Positions 1 to 9,025 of a stretch of 32,804 nucleotides of DNA are shown in pieces. The translations under genes were made by a program, and so were the position numbers. The DNA comes from Chara braunii (Eukaryota > Streptophyta > Charophyceae > Charales > Characeae), in assembly GCA_003427395.1 (NCBI GenBank), contig BFEA01000567.1, positions 522,165-554,968 on the forward strand, written 5' to 3'. The notes beneath the pieces are model-generated. The model did not search any database and was not told the DNA's origin. It saw only the letters and a program-made list of their open reading frames with translations. Numbering within the stretch: position 1 is the first letter of the stretch; every line of letters begins with the position of its first letter.

Positions 1-281
1 GAGAGAGAGAGTTTGCTTAAAGCATCACTACCTTTCCCGCTGTTGGAAAAACGGGAAAATCTTCTACTCATAAAAAATTGGAGCCCGGGCCCGACGGCGG
101 GCCCACATGGGAAAAGGTACCGGTGGTTTAACGGGCACAATTACAATGTTGACGAAGTGCAATTCATGTGCTGAAGGAGCAGCTGCCTTGCAGGTCGACA
201 AGCCTATTGGGAGAAGCTGCCTTGAAGGAGAGGAGTTCAGCCATCGACGTTGTCATGATACTGAAAACCGGAACTACGCCG

Positions 282-346
282 AACTTATCTGTTTCCACAT
301 ACGACTTAACCTGGTAGAAACTTATCTGTTTCCACATACGACTTAA
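282..346. repeat. Tandem duplication, 37-bp period, two copies
   Basis: A 28-base stretch beginning AACTTATCTGTTTCC is present at 282-309 and again at 319-346, followed in each case by a similar GGTA-containing spacer. The first 280 bases hold only a short GA run at the window edge and no recognisable gene. Confidence 0.8.
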
Positions 347-462
347 GCCGGTAATTCGTCGAATTTTAATTCCTGCACCTATAAGCATTTTGATCCTCCC
401 CCCAAACTCACCTGCCAGCCTTCAGCATCACCCTTTGCAATCTGCGGACTGGACGGGGGGTG

Positions 463-645
463 ATGCTTTTGATTGGCATATGATTGAGGGGGGGCGATGT
501 TTTTGATTGGCATATGATTGACGGGTGGGGGTGAATCAGATGTTTTTGATTGGCATATGATTGAGGGGGGGTGACGTTTTTGATTGGCATATGATTGAAG
601 AGAGAGAGGGGGGGGGGAGTGTTTTTGATTGGGATATGATTGTCA
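463..645. repeat. Minisatellite, five units sharing TTTTGATTGGCATATGATTG
   Basis: The 20-base core starts at 467, 501, 544, 578 and 623; the last unit has GGGATATG instead of GGCATATG. Units are separated by G-rich linkers of variable length, giving alternating spacings of about 34 and 43-45 bases, which suggests a two-unit higher-order repeat. Open frames across it are repeat translations and not genes. Confidence 0.9.
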
Positions 646-1198
646 ATGAGTGGACATAACAGTGGCATTGCGGTGGATAGAGTCCTGAATCAGATGCTCC
701 TTGGCACCAAGTTAACCTTTGAGACCCCCCGCTGACGGCTGTTATCATTTTTTTCTTATTCTTATGAAGGCATACTCACACTAGGACTTTCCTGAATCTG
801 GATGTATTCTGAATTTCTGACTGCTTTTACAGCCAGTCCTGGATGCATCTGCCAGCAACTTCAAGTCAAGTACGTCCGGAGCTCGGTGGAAAACATCCAA
901 GCGTGAGTTTGTTGTAATTTTAACTACCTCACATTTCACGACATAGACCAGACTGAGTGTGGGGTATTGAAGGGATAACCTGCACTGCTCTCTGCCACTT
1001 GAACACTCTTATTGACTGCCCTGTGCGATCTTGGTCACACGTTACTCCGATCGAAGGGCCAAAAGTTTCCAGCATTTATTGGACCCGACTGATAAGCCAC
1101 TGCAGCAGCTGTGATGTCCGCTGTTCCCTGTTCACGTGAGACATCTTGGGAAAAGTTATATATATGTGTGTGCATATCTGTGCATCTGTGTATGTGTC

Positions 1199-1237
<39 letters not shown>

Positions 1238-1499
1238 ACACCTGTATGTGTATGTGTGGATTCGCTGATTCATGCCTTTTTTCAGGCAGTGTTAACTAGC
1301 CAGGGACTGTGGGATGATTATCTGATGTGCCATGCATCAATCAGGGTCACATTAGACTCACACAGTACCAGTTTATGAACATTTGGGGGCAACTGCATGG
1401 ATCTGAAGTGCTGTTTGGTGTTTCTAAAATGCAATGAAAGCTCGTGGCTGCAATTTTACTGTGGTCTACATTGTCAATGGAAGGAAAAACTGATAATAT
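646..1499. other. No gene seen; contains (TG)n at 1201-1234
   Basis: Unrecognised DNA. The only clear structure is a perfect TG microsatellite at 1201-1234 flanked by degenerate TG-rich sequence from about 1160 to 1256. Confidence 0.6.
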
Positions 1500-2985
1500 T
1501 ATGCAAAGTGGTAGCAGACTGCCGAGCCTCCTCTGGACCACCTTTTTTTTTTATCCCAAACCAGAATCATTCCCAACTGGCCCCTTCCCAACACTTGCTG
1601 CTTGAAAGCGTCTGCGATTTCCCGTCTCTTCGCGGGGTCCCTTTTGACCTGCTGTCTGGCCCTTGCCCAATCGGAGTGGTAATCGTCCTGCAGCATTTGG
1701 GTAAGCCCAAGCCAGGCCTCTTCGGGAGTTGCGGTCTGTGCGTCTATGGTCTCCTTACACCTCTGGGTCCAGATCGCCCACAGAGTAAAGGGTCGAAGCC
1801 TGCAGTAGATTGCCCGGCGTTCCCGACTCTCCTGGTTCGATGGTTCAGCAAAGCCGACCAGTTATGCGACCGGATCAGAGGGGGAAGCGGTACCCCTGAT
1901 ACCGAGTCCCATAACATCCCAGTAGTTTGGGCGCTGCTCGGCCGTCGGGCAGGCTAGCAGGCGCAGTGGATGATATCTTCTGTCGCCCCTTGGTGGCAGA
2001 CGGCGCTGCGGTCGTCCACTGCAGTGTGTCTGTTATTGCGCGAACAGCGCTTGCTCATCCAGTGCAGTTGTTCACCGGAAGGGCAAGGTAGTTGACAAGC
2101 CACTGCTCAGCCAGTTGTTCACCGGAAGTGCAAGGTAGTTCCGAATGGATAGACTAAGTGCATTGTGCCACAAAATTGTGGTCCTTCCTCCCAAACATCC
2201 TGGAAGGTGCTTCTCCCGCCTACGTTTCAGTATATATGTCTGGTGTACGGACGCCGCGCCTTCTCAGCCTATAACCAAGCGTCCGAGTGGTGTAATCCTG
2301 GATGTTGACTCTGAGTTCCCCTCCTGTGGCACGGCTGGAAGCGTCCAGGCCCCGTTCCACAGGGTCCATGTACTACGGGAAATGTAGTGGTTCTTTTTTG
2401 AAGCCAATTGTGTTCTCCTTTTGCGATTTGAAATCAGAATGCCTCCCCCCCCCACCCCTTCCCCCCCCTTAATTGTTGTATGCAGTGCCTAATCAAGTTC
2501 GCACGGTCTCTCTGCGATTACTAATATGGTGAGCCTACCTCATATTTGAGCTGAGCATGTGGTTGGTTGTTTTCGACCGAGCCCGTAAACTTTTTCCACT
2601 CTCAAATCCTCAGGTTCCACAATGCTCTGTCTCACCAACTGAGCCCACTCAGTTTCCTGGTCCAGCTGTTTGCTTAGAGGCGACCAGTCTACCCCCAAGA
2701 GCCGAGTTCGATAGGCCAATATTCCGCCGTAATTTGTGTGCATTCTGACCTGGCACACCACCATACGCAGCCCAAGTTCTGTACTGTATGGTACCCTCCA
2801 GGCTCCCTGCAGAATCCGTGGGCGGGCCTGTCCATAGCTGCTGCACCCATGCTAGCGGACTTGCCGCCTGCAGTTTGGAGTTCTGGGCTGAACAAAATCC
2901 CATTGTTATGCTGGACCGACGCCATGGACCGAACGTCCGGATGAACGCCCGCCTGGACTATCTGGGCTGTCGGGATGTCTGGTAA
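1500..2985 (-). pseudogene. Decayed LINE-type ORF2 3' region (zf-RVT-like)
   Basis: Read on the minus strand, the stretch resembles the part of a LINE polyprotein that follows the reverse-transcriptase core. Around 2040-1920 there is a Cys/His cluster (AVCHQGATEDIIHCAC, a stop, then a CP and a Trp) of the zf-RVT style. A continuous tail follows from about 1860 to 1500, containing FTLWAIWTQRCKETI and an Arg/Lys-rich segment ending at a stop near 1499. Upstream pieces (about 2985-2540 and 2455-2264) are open in shifting frames and look like the spacer between RT and the zinc region. The frame is broken repeatedly and no RT catalytic block is visible. A 29-base stretch is duplicated inside it (2065-2093 and 2112-2140). 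The 186-codon plus-strand frame at 1397-1957 lies opposite and is probably its shadow. Family assignment rests on motif style only. Confidence 0.5.
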
Positions 2986-3361
2986 AAACAGAAGAGTGAA
3001 ATGGGACTACTTATTGTATGTGCTGTGAGTGCTGCTGTGCCATTGTTTCCTCTCTACCAAAATAAAAAAAGGAAAAACAAACTTCCCCAAGTGCTGCTGG
3101 CCTCTTAGTGCCCTTTCTATCTATATCTATACTCTTTATAAAGGGTAAACTGGGTCTCGCATAACGCTCCTGTGAGGCCCAGCTGCCACAGTTGGGAAAA
3201 CGGCCTTTCTCTCTTGGGCCCGTGCTGCCGTGGGGGCTGCGCAGTGTTTGGTGCGCTTGCAAAGTTTCTGGCCACATGTTTGAATACAAGTACATAGCGG
3301 CGGGAGGCGTCGTTTCTGCGTTCCCCCCCCCCCCCCCCCTCTCAGACAAGTCTGGCAGTGT
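2986..3361. other. No gene seen; C-run at about 3325-3340
   Basis: Unrecognised sequence with a short A-rich patch (about 3058-3082) and a homopolymeric C tract just before a TCTCAGAC sequence. Overlapping frames on both strands show no recognisable motif. Confidence 0.4.
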
Positions 3362-3592
3362 CACACTTCCGGTTTTGAAAGGGCAAAAAAACCACGTGTG
3401 GCCAACAACATCGGGTGCGGAGTTTGAAAAGGGCAATATCGGTGAAAAGGGCTTTGGCCCACATGTGCTTTTGTTGCCCTTTTCAAACTTGGCGCATGGG
3501 CAAAAAATGCTTTTGTTGGCCTTTCAAACTCAGCACGCGAGTTTGTTGCCCGCGTGTGATTTTGTTGCCCTTTCCGAACTCGATTGTGCCAC
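3362..3592. repeat. Cluster of inverted and direct GTTTGAAAAGGGCAA repeats
   Basis: GTTTGAAAAGGGCAA (3422-3436) and its exact reverse complement (3474-3488) form a 15-bp stem with a 37-base loop that itself contains GGGCTTTGGCCC. Weaker copies lie on both sides: one forward near 3373-3385, and three reverse-oriented near 3512-3530, 3541-3551 and 3561-3580. Read on the minus strand the region is an irregular array of GGGCAACAAAA-type units. No coding function is supported. Confidence 0.75.
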
Positions 3593-3762
3593 AACTGAAC
3601 TTACCCCTTTTTTTTGGGGTCAACTCTTTTGGCTCCACGTGCCTTTTCCCAGTTGGCTTGTTCGCTGTAGATCCCCTAAGTTCAGGTTTTGTCCTGTTTG
3701 AATCCTGTAGATTGGTTTACTAGTTGCGGTTTTATTTTTCTTGGGGCGTTTTTCCTTTTAGG

Positions 3763-3886
3763 TGTGTCATCCGGTGTCAGGGCCTGGCTCCACTGCTTAC
3801 CAATTGTGCAAAATGAGAACGAATCTTCTTCTAGAACACAGGTAGATACGGTGCTGCTTGTCTTTTCTGTCGGTGGTGAGTAGTCG
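3763..3886 (+). repeat. Dispersed ~120-bp repeat with inverted ends, copy A
   Basis: The core at 3793-3883 begins CTGCTTACC and ends GGTGAGTAG. It shares blocks such as AATGAGAACGA, ATCTTCTTCT and GGTGAGTAG with two copies at 9026-9121 and 9182-9270. The upstream TGTGTCATCC and GGCTCCACT blocks are shared with copy C. A LINE-like fragment on the plus strand starts shortly to its right. Confidence 0.8.
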
Positions 3887-3935
3887 TGCAAGGCCCACAT
3901 CCTTGCAGAGGGTCCGTTGTCCCTCGATTTGGCCC

Positions 3936-4135
3936 TGTTTTTTTTTTTTTTTTTTAACTCCCGTGACATCAGATAGGAGTGATGATAAGACCGTACACTC
4001 CTACCTGACTCACCGGGGGCTCCATTCTATCGGTGGGGAGCTGCACATGCTTGAAAACGGGTCCAGCATCCCTTGAATTACAATGAAAGGATAATGGTAC
4101 AGCACATGCTGGGAACCGGGAACCGGGCCCGGCGT
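3936..4135 (+). pseudogene. Plus-strand LINE 3'-end fragment
   Basis: After a T-run (about 3938-3956) the stretch at about 3970-4075 is similar, in reverse complement, to the 3' region of the minus-strand LINE relic at about 4620-4530. Shared blocks include TGATAAGA, GGCTCCAT and GGTGGGGAGC, followed by CAxCTGCTGGAAA-like and GGTCCA segments. In translation both give a short IGGE-containing peptide. It is a fragment only. Orientation is opposite to the neighbouring LINE copies, so the two 3' regions face each other across about 400 bases. Confidence 0.6.
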
Positions 4136-4410
4136 CCCACATTTACAGCTACTGATGCTCTGATGCTATAGGTTGGTGATGTTGATGATGATGCTGATGC
4201 TGAAAATGATAATGATGATGATGACCGCTGATCTCAGAGCTTTGGGAACTTCCGCTGCCACCTGTACCTCTTCCCCCTCAATAAAAGGGTGCCAGATAAA
4301 ACAGTTAAGGACTGGTACTATTTACAGATTGGTGGCATGAACTGCTGGAGTCACATCCTAAGCTTGGGGGAAACTGCTCACTCCAAACCATCCAACTCAA
4401 AGGGATCAGA
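4136..4410. other. No gene called; GAT-rich run at about 4174-4223
   Basis: A degenerate (GAT)n tract is followed by a plus-strand stretch (about 4230-4410) that stays open for roughly 58 codons. I see no recognisable motif in it, and a run of this length is expected by chance. Confidence 0.4.
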
Positions 4411-4412
4411 CC

Positions 4413-4415
<3 letters not shown>

Positions 4416-4446
<31 letters not shown>

Positions 4447-5094
4447 AAGCTGGTTGTTGAGGCACCGTTCCTATTGAGCAGGTAATCAATGTTGGCAGGT
4501 ACTCCTTTTTGTCAAAAAATGACTTGTACAAGGACGTTGGACCTGATTTCCAGCAGGTGTTGCTCCCCACCAATAGATGGAGCCTTCGATACTGGGGCCT
4601 GCTTAAGGAGGATGCTCTTATCACTTCGTTAAGCAGGTTTCCCGGGATGTGAACCGTTCCTATTCGTTGCCATACCAGCTCATTCTGACCAAGCCTAAAG
4701 AAGAGGGAGTAAAAAGGTTTGGGAAATCAGATAGAGGGCGAAGAGGGACAGCTGGATCCACGTTTGTCCATTCATGAAAGACTAGGCGAGAGTCGCGTTG
4801 GATTGTTTCTCCTTGCTCCTCCTTATTTTCTCTCCTGGCCCCATTCCATATGATCTTACCTATCTTCCCCCCCTGAGGTTCCCATTCGCCAAGCGCCACT
4901 GAATTGTTGAATGTGTTGTTGGATAACTTGGATTTCTTTCTTGGAAGATAAGAACTGAACATACTTGTGGTGCGTAGGTGAAGTGCGCTGCGCAGTGCGT
5001 TAATCCCAGGACCTGTATCCGAATCCGGGATATATTGCTGGCCTACTTGTGATCTTCTAGCAGTCCAATGCACATCCTTCCAAAGGTTATGGAA
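4416..5094 (-). pseudogene. LINE relic copy 3: ORF2 C-terminal part, 3' end and poly(A)
   Basis: On the minus strand the open frame at 5073-4660 (137 codons) parallels the C-terminal part of LINE copy 2 (5894-5625). Both carry an LGE block, an LVFxxW motif, a Pro-rich stretch and a final Leu-rich segment with a WFG/WYG ending. Downstream (about 4620-4443) an untranslated or frame-shifted 3' part leads into a run of 27 A on the minus strand (4416-4442), preceded by TTTATT. This is the expected 3' structure of a target-primed LINE insertion. The upstream end near 5094 is not defined. It could be the rest of copy 1 cut off by insertion of copy 2, or an independent 5'-truncated copy. Confidence 0.65.
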
Positions 5095-5252
5095 ACCCTG
5101 CTACTTGCTTGCAGGGTACTTCTTGGAAAGGAGAATCAAACCAATGAGAAGTACGACGAGGCCCCAAAATATTCTCTTTGTGTACTTACCCTTTTTAAAA
5201 GGGAGGGACACTAGGGGGTACGATGACCTACCCTTTCTGATTTTTTTTTTTT

Positions 5253-5340
5253 TAATTATTTTCTAAATGTGCCGCATCACGTGTGCGCATGTGTGCTGCG
5301 GCGCACGTGCGCAACCTGCGTGCATGTGATGCGCCGCAAG
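5253..5340. repeat. GC-rich imperfect inverted repeat with G-box palindrome
   Basis: CGCATCAC near 5273 is matched by GTGATGCG near 5326, and between them lies the perfect 12-bp palindrome GCGCACGTGCGC at 5301-5312. The segment is sandwiched between a T-run (about 5240) and the A-rich tail of LINE copy 2. Purpose unknown. Confidence 0.6.
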
Positions 5341-5366
5341 TATGGAACTGAACCTTTTCTTTAAGG

Positions 5367-6715
5367 TTTTTTTTTTTTGTTTTTTTTTTTGTTTTTTTTT
5401 TTGTTTTTTTGTTTTTTTTAAAGGGCCCAGTGCCCAAGGCTGATATTACCAATAAGAATATTGAGGCCGGGGTCCGCACAGTCTACCCGGAGTGACCGAA
5501 TAGTACTTCAGTAATCAGAAAAAAGGAGGGGAACAAAACCACCTCTTCAATTCTTCCTAGGACTGCCAGATTTATCATTCACTCCAAGCTACTCTGTCCC
5601 CCCCTTGAACAAAATAGAATTCTATCAGCTTCCTCCCTGGCCAAACCATTGTAAATCTACCAAAGCTAGCTCAGAGGGGGGAAATGCATCTGGAACAAAA
5701 AGAACAGCTCTAGGCGGAAGCGTGAACCAGTTTCGGAAGACCAGTTGGAAATCCTTATTGAAAGGTCCGTCTGTCTCTTCTGCCCCTGGCCATTTTACCT
5801 CCCCCAAGGACCGCTCTATTGGTTCCCCCAGCCAGTGCTTTGTGAAATTCTGAATTGTCTGCTTTATGTCTTTTTTTTGTGTGAATTTATTCAATTTCTC
5901 CTTGGTACTCTACCAATGGGCTCTGATTTCTGTTTGGACAAATTGTACTATGTAATCTCCCCGTTCAACACCCCCTAGGGTCACCTGTTCTCTCTCACGA
6001 ACACAACGTTTATACCACAAGGACCATAGAATAGCTTTGCGTTTAATATCAAAGAAGTTAAATTGAAAATTAGTGGGTGTGAACAAAGGAGGATCCCAAT
6101 GCCCAAAAAGGATAGTCCTCCATTCCCAAGGCCAGTCCAACCTTGTAAGTTCCCTCCAAACACAATCCCAGTGCCTTTAGATTAGCACAGCTTCACACAA
6201 TTTTCTACTTGGAAATACAGACAGACAAGTTTTACACCAAGGAAGTGCTACTCCTTGCTGCTCAAGTGTGGAGTGATCCACAATCCAATCGTTGGTGGAC
6301 AGACATCGATGAATGAGGAAGAGAATGTAGCTGGGCGTTGTCTAATATTTTTCAAAAGTTTAATGTGTTTGATCTAATTTATATCAATGTTTAAATGCCT
6401 TGCCCAGCTCTCCTGGACAACTGCCATGATGTCAACCTGTGGTCTAAGCAGTCCATAGGTTGCTTTCACTGTTAAAGCTTGTAATGATCGTGGTTTCCCT
6501 CTCTGACTAGATTGCCACCTCCATTCTACCGGATCCAAAGGTAACTCTGGGATAGGCATTTCTGGAAGAAAGGCTTTCCAACCTTGGATTGCCGAAATGA
6601 ACGACACTCTAATACGATAGATATGAGAGAAAGGAAAGAAGGTCACTGTGTCCAAAGGACATGGTGACAAAAAATGATCTTTGTCCATCTTCTGAATACT
6701 CACTGTACCTGTTGT
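5367..6715 (-). pseudogene. LINE relic copy 2: ORF2 C-terminal part with A-rich tail
   Basis: Minus-strand frames at 6703-6374, about 6310-5910 and 5894-5625 follow the same order of segments as LINE copy 1: a KATYGLLRPQ block matching KSTYRLIRPR, a WCKTC half zinc motif (about 6225), WPWEWRTILF matching WPWDWRALLC, and AILWSLWYKRC matching AILWALRHRRC. Compared with copy 1, the stretch that carries the His and last Cys of the zinc motif is missing and replaced by a stop. Copy 2 alone shows the protein tail that follows (LVFRNW, about 5894-5625). It ends in an A-rich (AAAC-interrupted) tail at 5367-5419. Several stops and frame changes make it non-functional. The 5' end near 6715 abuts copy 1 directly. 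Confidence 0.7.
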
Positions 6716-7624
6716 TTGATTTGTTTTGTAAATCCAGGACCATTCAACCTTTCTCCCTCCATTTTAAAAGTACAACGACGATGCCGGAGGGCCCATAAAA
6801 TTGCTCTTCTACCTGTTATGAGTAAGTTATGAGAGAAGTCATCTAATTGGTCATGAGACCATGTCTCACATAAAAGAGCTCTCCAGTCCCAAGGCCAATT
6901 CTGTGAGCGAGTGAGAGAAGACCATATTCTGTCCCACCATCTCCACAGCCAGATTGCGCCTGGGCATTGTAGTAAAATGTGCCCTATAGTCTCCAGGATG
7001 GTCTTCGAAGGAAAAGCAGATGAACATAATTTACACCAAGGTAATGCTCTACCTCTCTCCTATAGAGAGGTCCTATCTATGAGCGAGTCATTGGTAGGAA
7101 GGCAACGATGGTCAATTTGCCATTGTAATGAAGCAATTTTCGACGGTTTGGTCTTTATTGTTTTAAACCATTGATGCATCTAAGTTGATCTTTGCTTACG
7201 TTTAGTTGTTTCATCCACCTAGCTTCCACTCTATCCCGTAAGTTCAATCTTGGCCTTATCAAACGGTATGTTGACTTAACCGTTGGTGTGTGATAGGGCG
7301 AATACACTTTCTTCCCTTCCCAAGTGGTAGCGTGCATCTGTGTGTCCATTCAACGGGCAACGGGTTTTGTACAACGCCNTTGTACCCGTTGAACACCCCC
7401 GGTGTCCCCGTTGAATCCCCGTTGAACGGTATAACGGGGGCTTCCCGTTGAAATCCGATCAATGGGTCGAGCGCAATGGGGCTCGGACACGTGGCGGGAC
7501 ACGCGTGGAATAAAAAAAAAGTACAAAAAAAAAGTAAAAATTACCCTGTGTGTTCGGGTTCGGGTGGCCGCCTATGAGTTCATGTGTGTGTATGTGTGTG
7601 TGCGTGTTCATGTGTGTGTGTGTG

Positions 7625-7696
<72 letters not shown>

Positions 7697-7708
7697 GCCA
7701 TACCCCCA

Positions 7709-7771
<63 letters not shown>

Positions 7772-7808
7772 CGAAAAACCCGCTTTTAAAGCCTGCCTTT
7801 TTTTTCTT

Positions 7809-7910
7809 CTTTTTTGATTGATTGATTGATTGATTGGTAGCGGATGGGTCTGGGTGGGGGGTGGGGGGGCGACCCATCCCCTACCAATCGATCAATCAAT
7901 CAAAAAAGAA
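7809..7910. repeat. Long hairpin: (GATT)n-GGTAG-GGATGGGTC arms with G-rich loop
   Basis: The left arm (about 7811-7850) and right arm (7871-7910) pair over nearly their whole length. GGATGGGTC pairs with GACCCATCC, GGTAG with CTACC, and GATTGATTG with CAATCAATC, with about two mismatches and one extra GATT unit. The 20-base loop at 7851-7870 is TGGGTGGGGGGTGGGGGGGC. A right half-copy of the same module occurs at 8066-8106. Confidence 0.85.
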
Positions 7911-7983
7911 AAAAAATGAAAAAAAAAAAAAACGGGAAAACCCGCTTTCAAACCAGTGCAACTTCGGCGCGCGCGCGCGCGTG

Positions 7984-8044
<61 letters not shown>

Positions 8045-8211
8045 TTCGGTGGGGGGTGGGTGGGTGACCCATCCCCTACCAATCAATCAATCAATCAATC
8101 AATCAAAAAAGAAAAAGAAAAAAAAATTAAAAAAAGGGGAAAACCCCCATATTTGAGTAGGGTAAGGTTTTTGGTTTTTGAAAAATAATTTGAATGCTCA
8201 AAAAATAAAAT

Positions 8212-8297
8212 AAAAAATATGGGGATGTAGAGCGCAAAAAAATCTACACCCCCATATTTTTTTAATTTTGTTTTGGTACTTTTTCGCCGGCGAAAAA
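8212..8297. repeat. 20-bp hairpin and 18-bp perfect palindrome
   Basis: The arms at 8212-8231 and 8243-8262 pair at 19 of 20 positions (core TATGGGG/CCCCATA plus TGTAGA/TCTACA) around an 11-base loop. Just to the right, TTTTTCGCCGGCGAAAAA at 8280-8297 is a perfect palindrome. Both lie inside the candidate inverted-end element, near its right terminus. Confidence 0.85.
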
Positions 8298-9025
8298 AAA
8301 ATCTGCGGGCCGAGTTGTACCACGTTGTAACGGGGTATAACGCGGAGTTGAAACGGGGCTTCAACGGGAGTTGAACCGTTCAACTCGAAACCCCCGTTGC
8401 ACGTGGTTTCGGACACATAGGCGTGCATGTCCAGGAGATTGGATCAAAAGACAACTTATTTATTGCGCATGAGGGCTTATAGGCCAGCCATCTGCCCTTA
8501 CTCTTTAGAACTCGAACTCGAAACAACTGTTCAGATTCGACCCATCTGGTTCCTTGTGTCGGATTTTCCACTAGCCAGTTGATTTGGTCGAGGGAAAACA
8601 AAGAAAGGAGGGTAGACCCATTGCCATTTACAATCACCACATTACCTACCTGGTGTGGGTCTCCTTGAATCCCAACCCAATCACTCTCTTTAAGTTGGGG
8701 ACCTTTTCTGAGGATCTTAATCCACTCTAGAGGAATAGATTCAACCGGTGTTTCTAGTGCATCTGCTGTCTTCCTGGAATAGCGCAAGTATGGTGAGAGG
8801 TCGGATGGAGTATACCAGTTCTGAATTTTTGCATTCCATATGTCCCCGACCTTAAGTATCCCATTCTTCATCCACCCCCTCCAAGGGGAGTCCATACAAT
8901 GCAACATCCTACCATGAGAGTCAGTGATCCACATGTTATTGAAGAGGGATTGCTGGCACACCTCTTCTTAATGATCCGGAGGAACTTTGTCGGGTTGAGG
9001 TAGTTTACACCAATTTTTCAGAAGA

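Larger units (their letters stand above)
7351..8400. mobile_element. Candidate non-autonomous element with CCCGTTGAA-rich inverted ends
   Basis: The left end (7351-7450) begins CAACGGGCAACGGG and contains several CCCGTTGAA units and GGTATAACGGGG. The right end, read in reverse complement from 8400, begins GCAACGGGGG and also contains CCCGTTGAA units and a TATACCCCGTT block. The element lies inside a LINE coding region. The two flanks look alike (GTGGT..GCGTGCAT..GTCC at 7324-7347 and at 8403-8432), compatible with an imperfect target duplication. There is no transposase. The interior holds (TG)n, a 30-base G run (7666-7695), a 61-base A run (7710-7770), (GC)n, a second (TG)n (7987-8042) and several strong hairpins. 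One ambiguous base is at 7379. Class is unassigned; a MITE-like DNA element or a foldback element are both possible. Confidence 0.55.
6720..9015 (-). pseudogene. LINE relic copy 1: post-RT region and zf-RVT, interrupted
   Basis: The minus-strand open frame at 8961-8380 (193 codons) carries the segment that normally follows the RT thumb in LINE polyproteins (LFNNMWI, PWRGWMKNGILKVGDIW). The same frame extends upstream past one stop to about 9010. The protein resumes at 7350 (KSTYRLIRPR), changes frame near 7165, and then shows a complete zinc motif at 7035-6964: C-x2-C-x14-H-x4-C, then PGAIWLW. WPWDWRALLC and RRAILWALRHRRC follow. This is the zf-RVT domain, thought to bind nucleic acid in non-LTR retrotransposon ORF2. 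One stop follows LIDRTSL (about 7063). The two halves are separated by the inverted-end element at 7351-8400. No RT catalytic block lies inside the window, so the copy is 5'-truncated. Confidence 0.75.

Noticed and set aside
1397-1957. 186-codon plus-strand frame as a gene
   Set aside because: It lies opposite the LINE-like minus-strand frame, starts in unrelated sequence and has no recognisable motif.
4230-4410. Possible exon: a ~58-codon open plus-strand stretch after a CTGATCTCAG acceptor-like sequence
   Set aside because: The length is compatible with chance, there is no recognisable domain, and no matching donor or second exon is evident.
7462-8156. Cys/Val, His/Thr, Gly and Lys-rich frames
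   Set aside because: They are translations of TG, CA, G and A microsatellites. The same holds for frames around 1035-1378 and 15549-16175.
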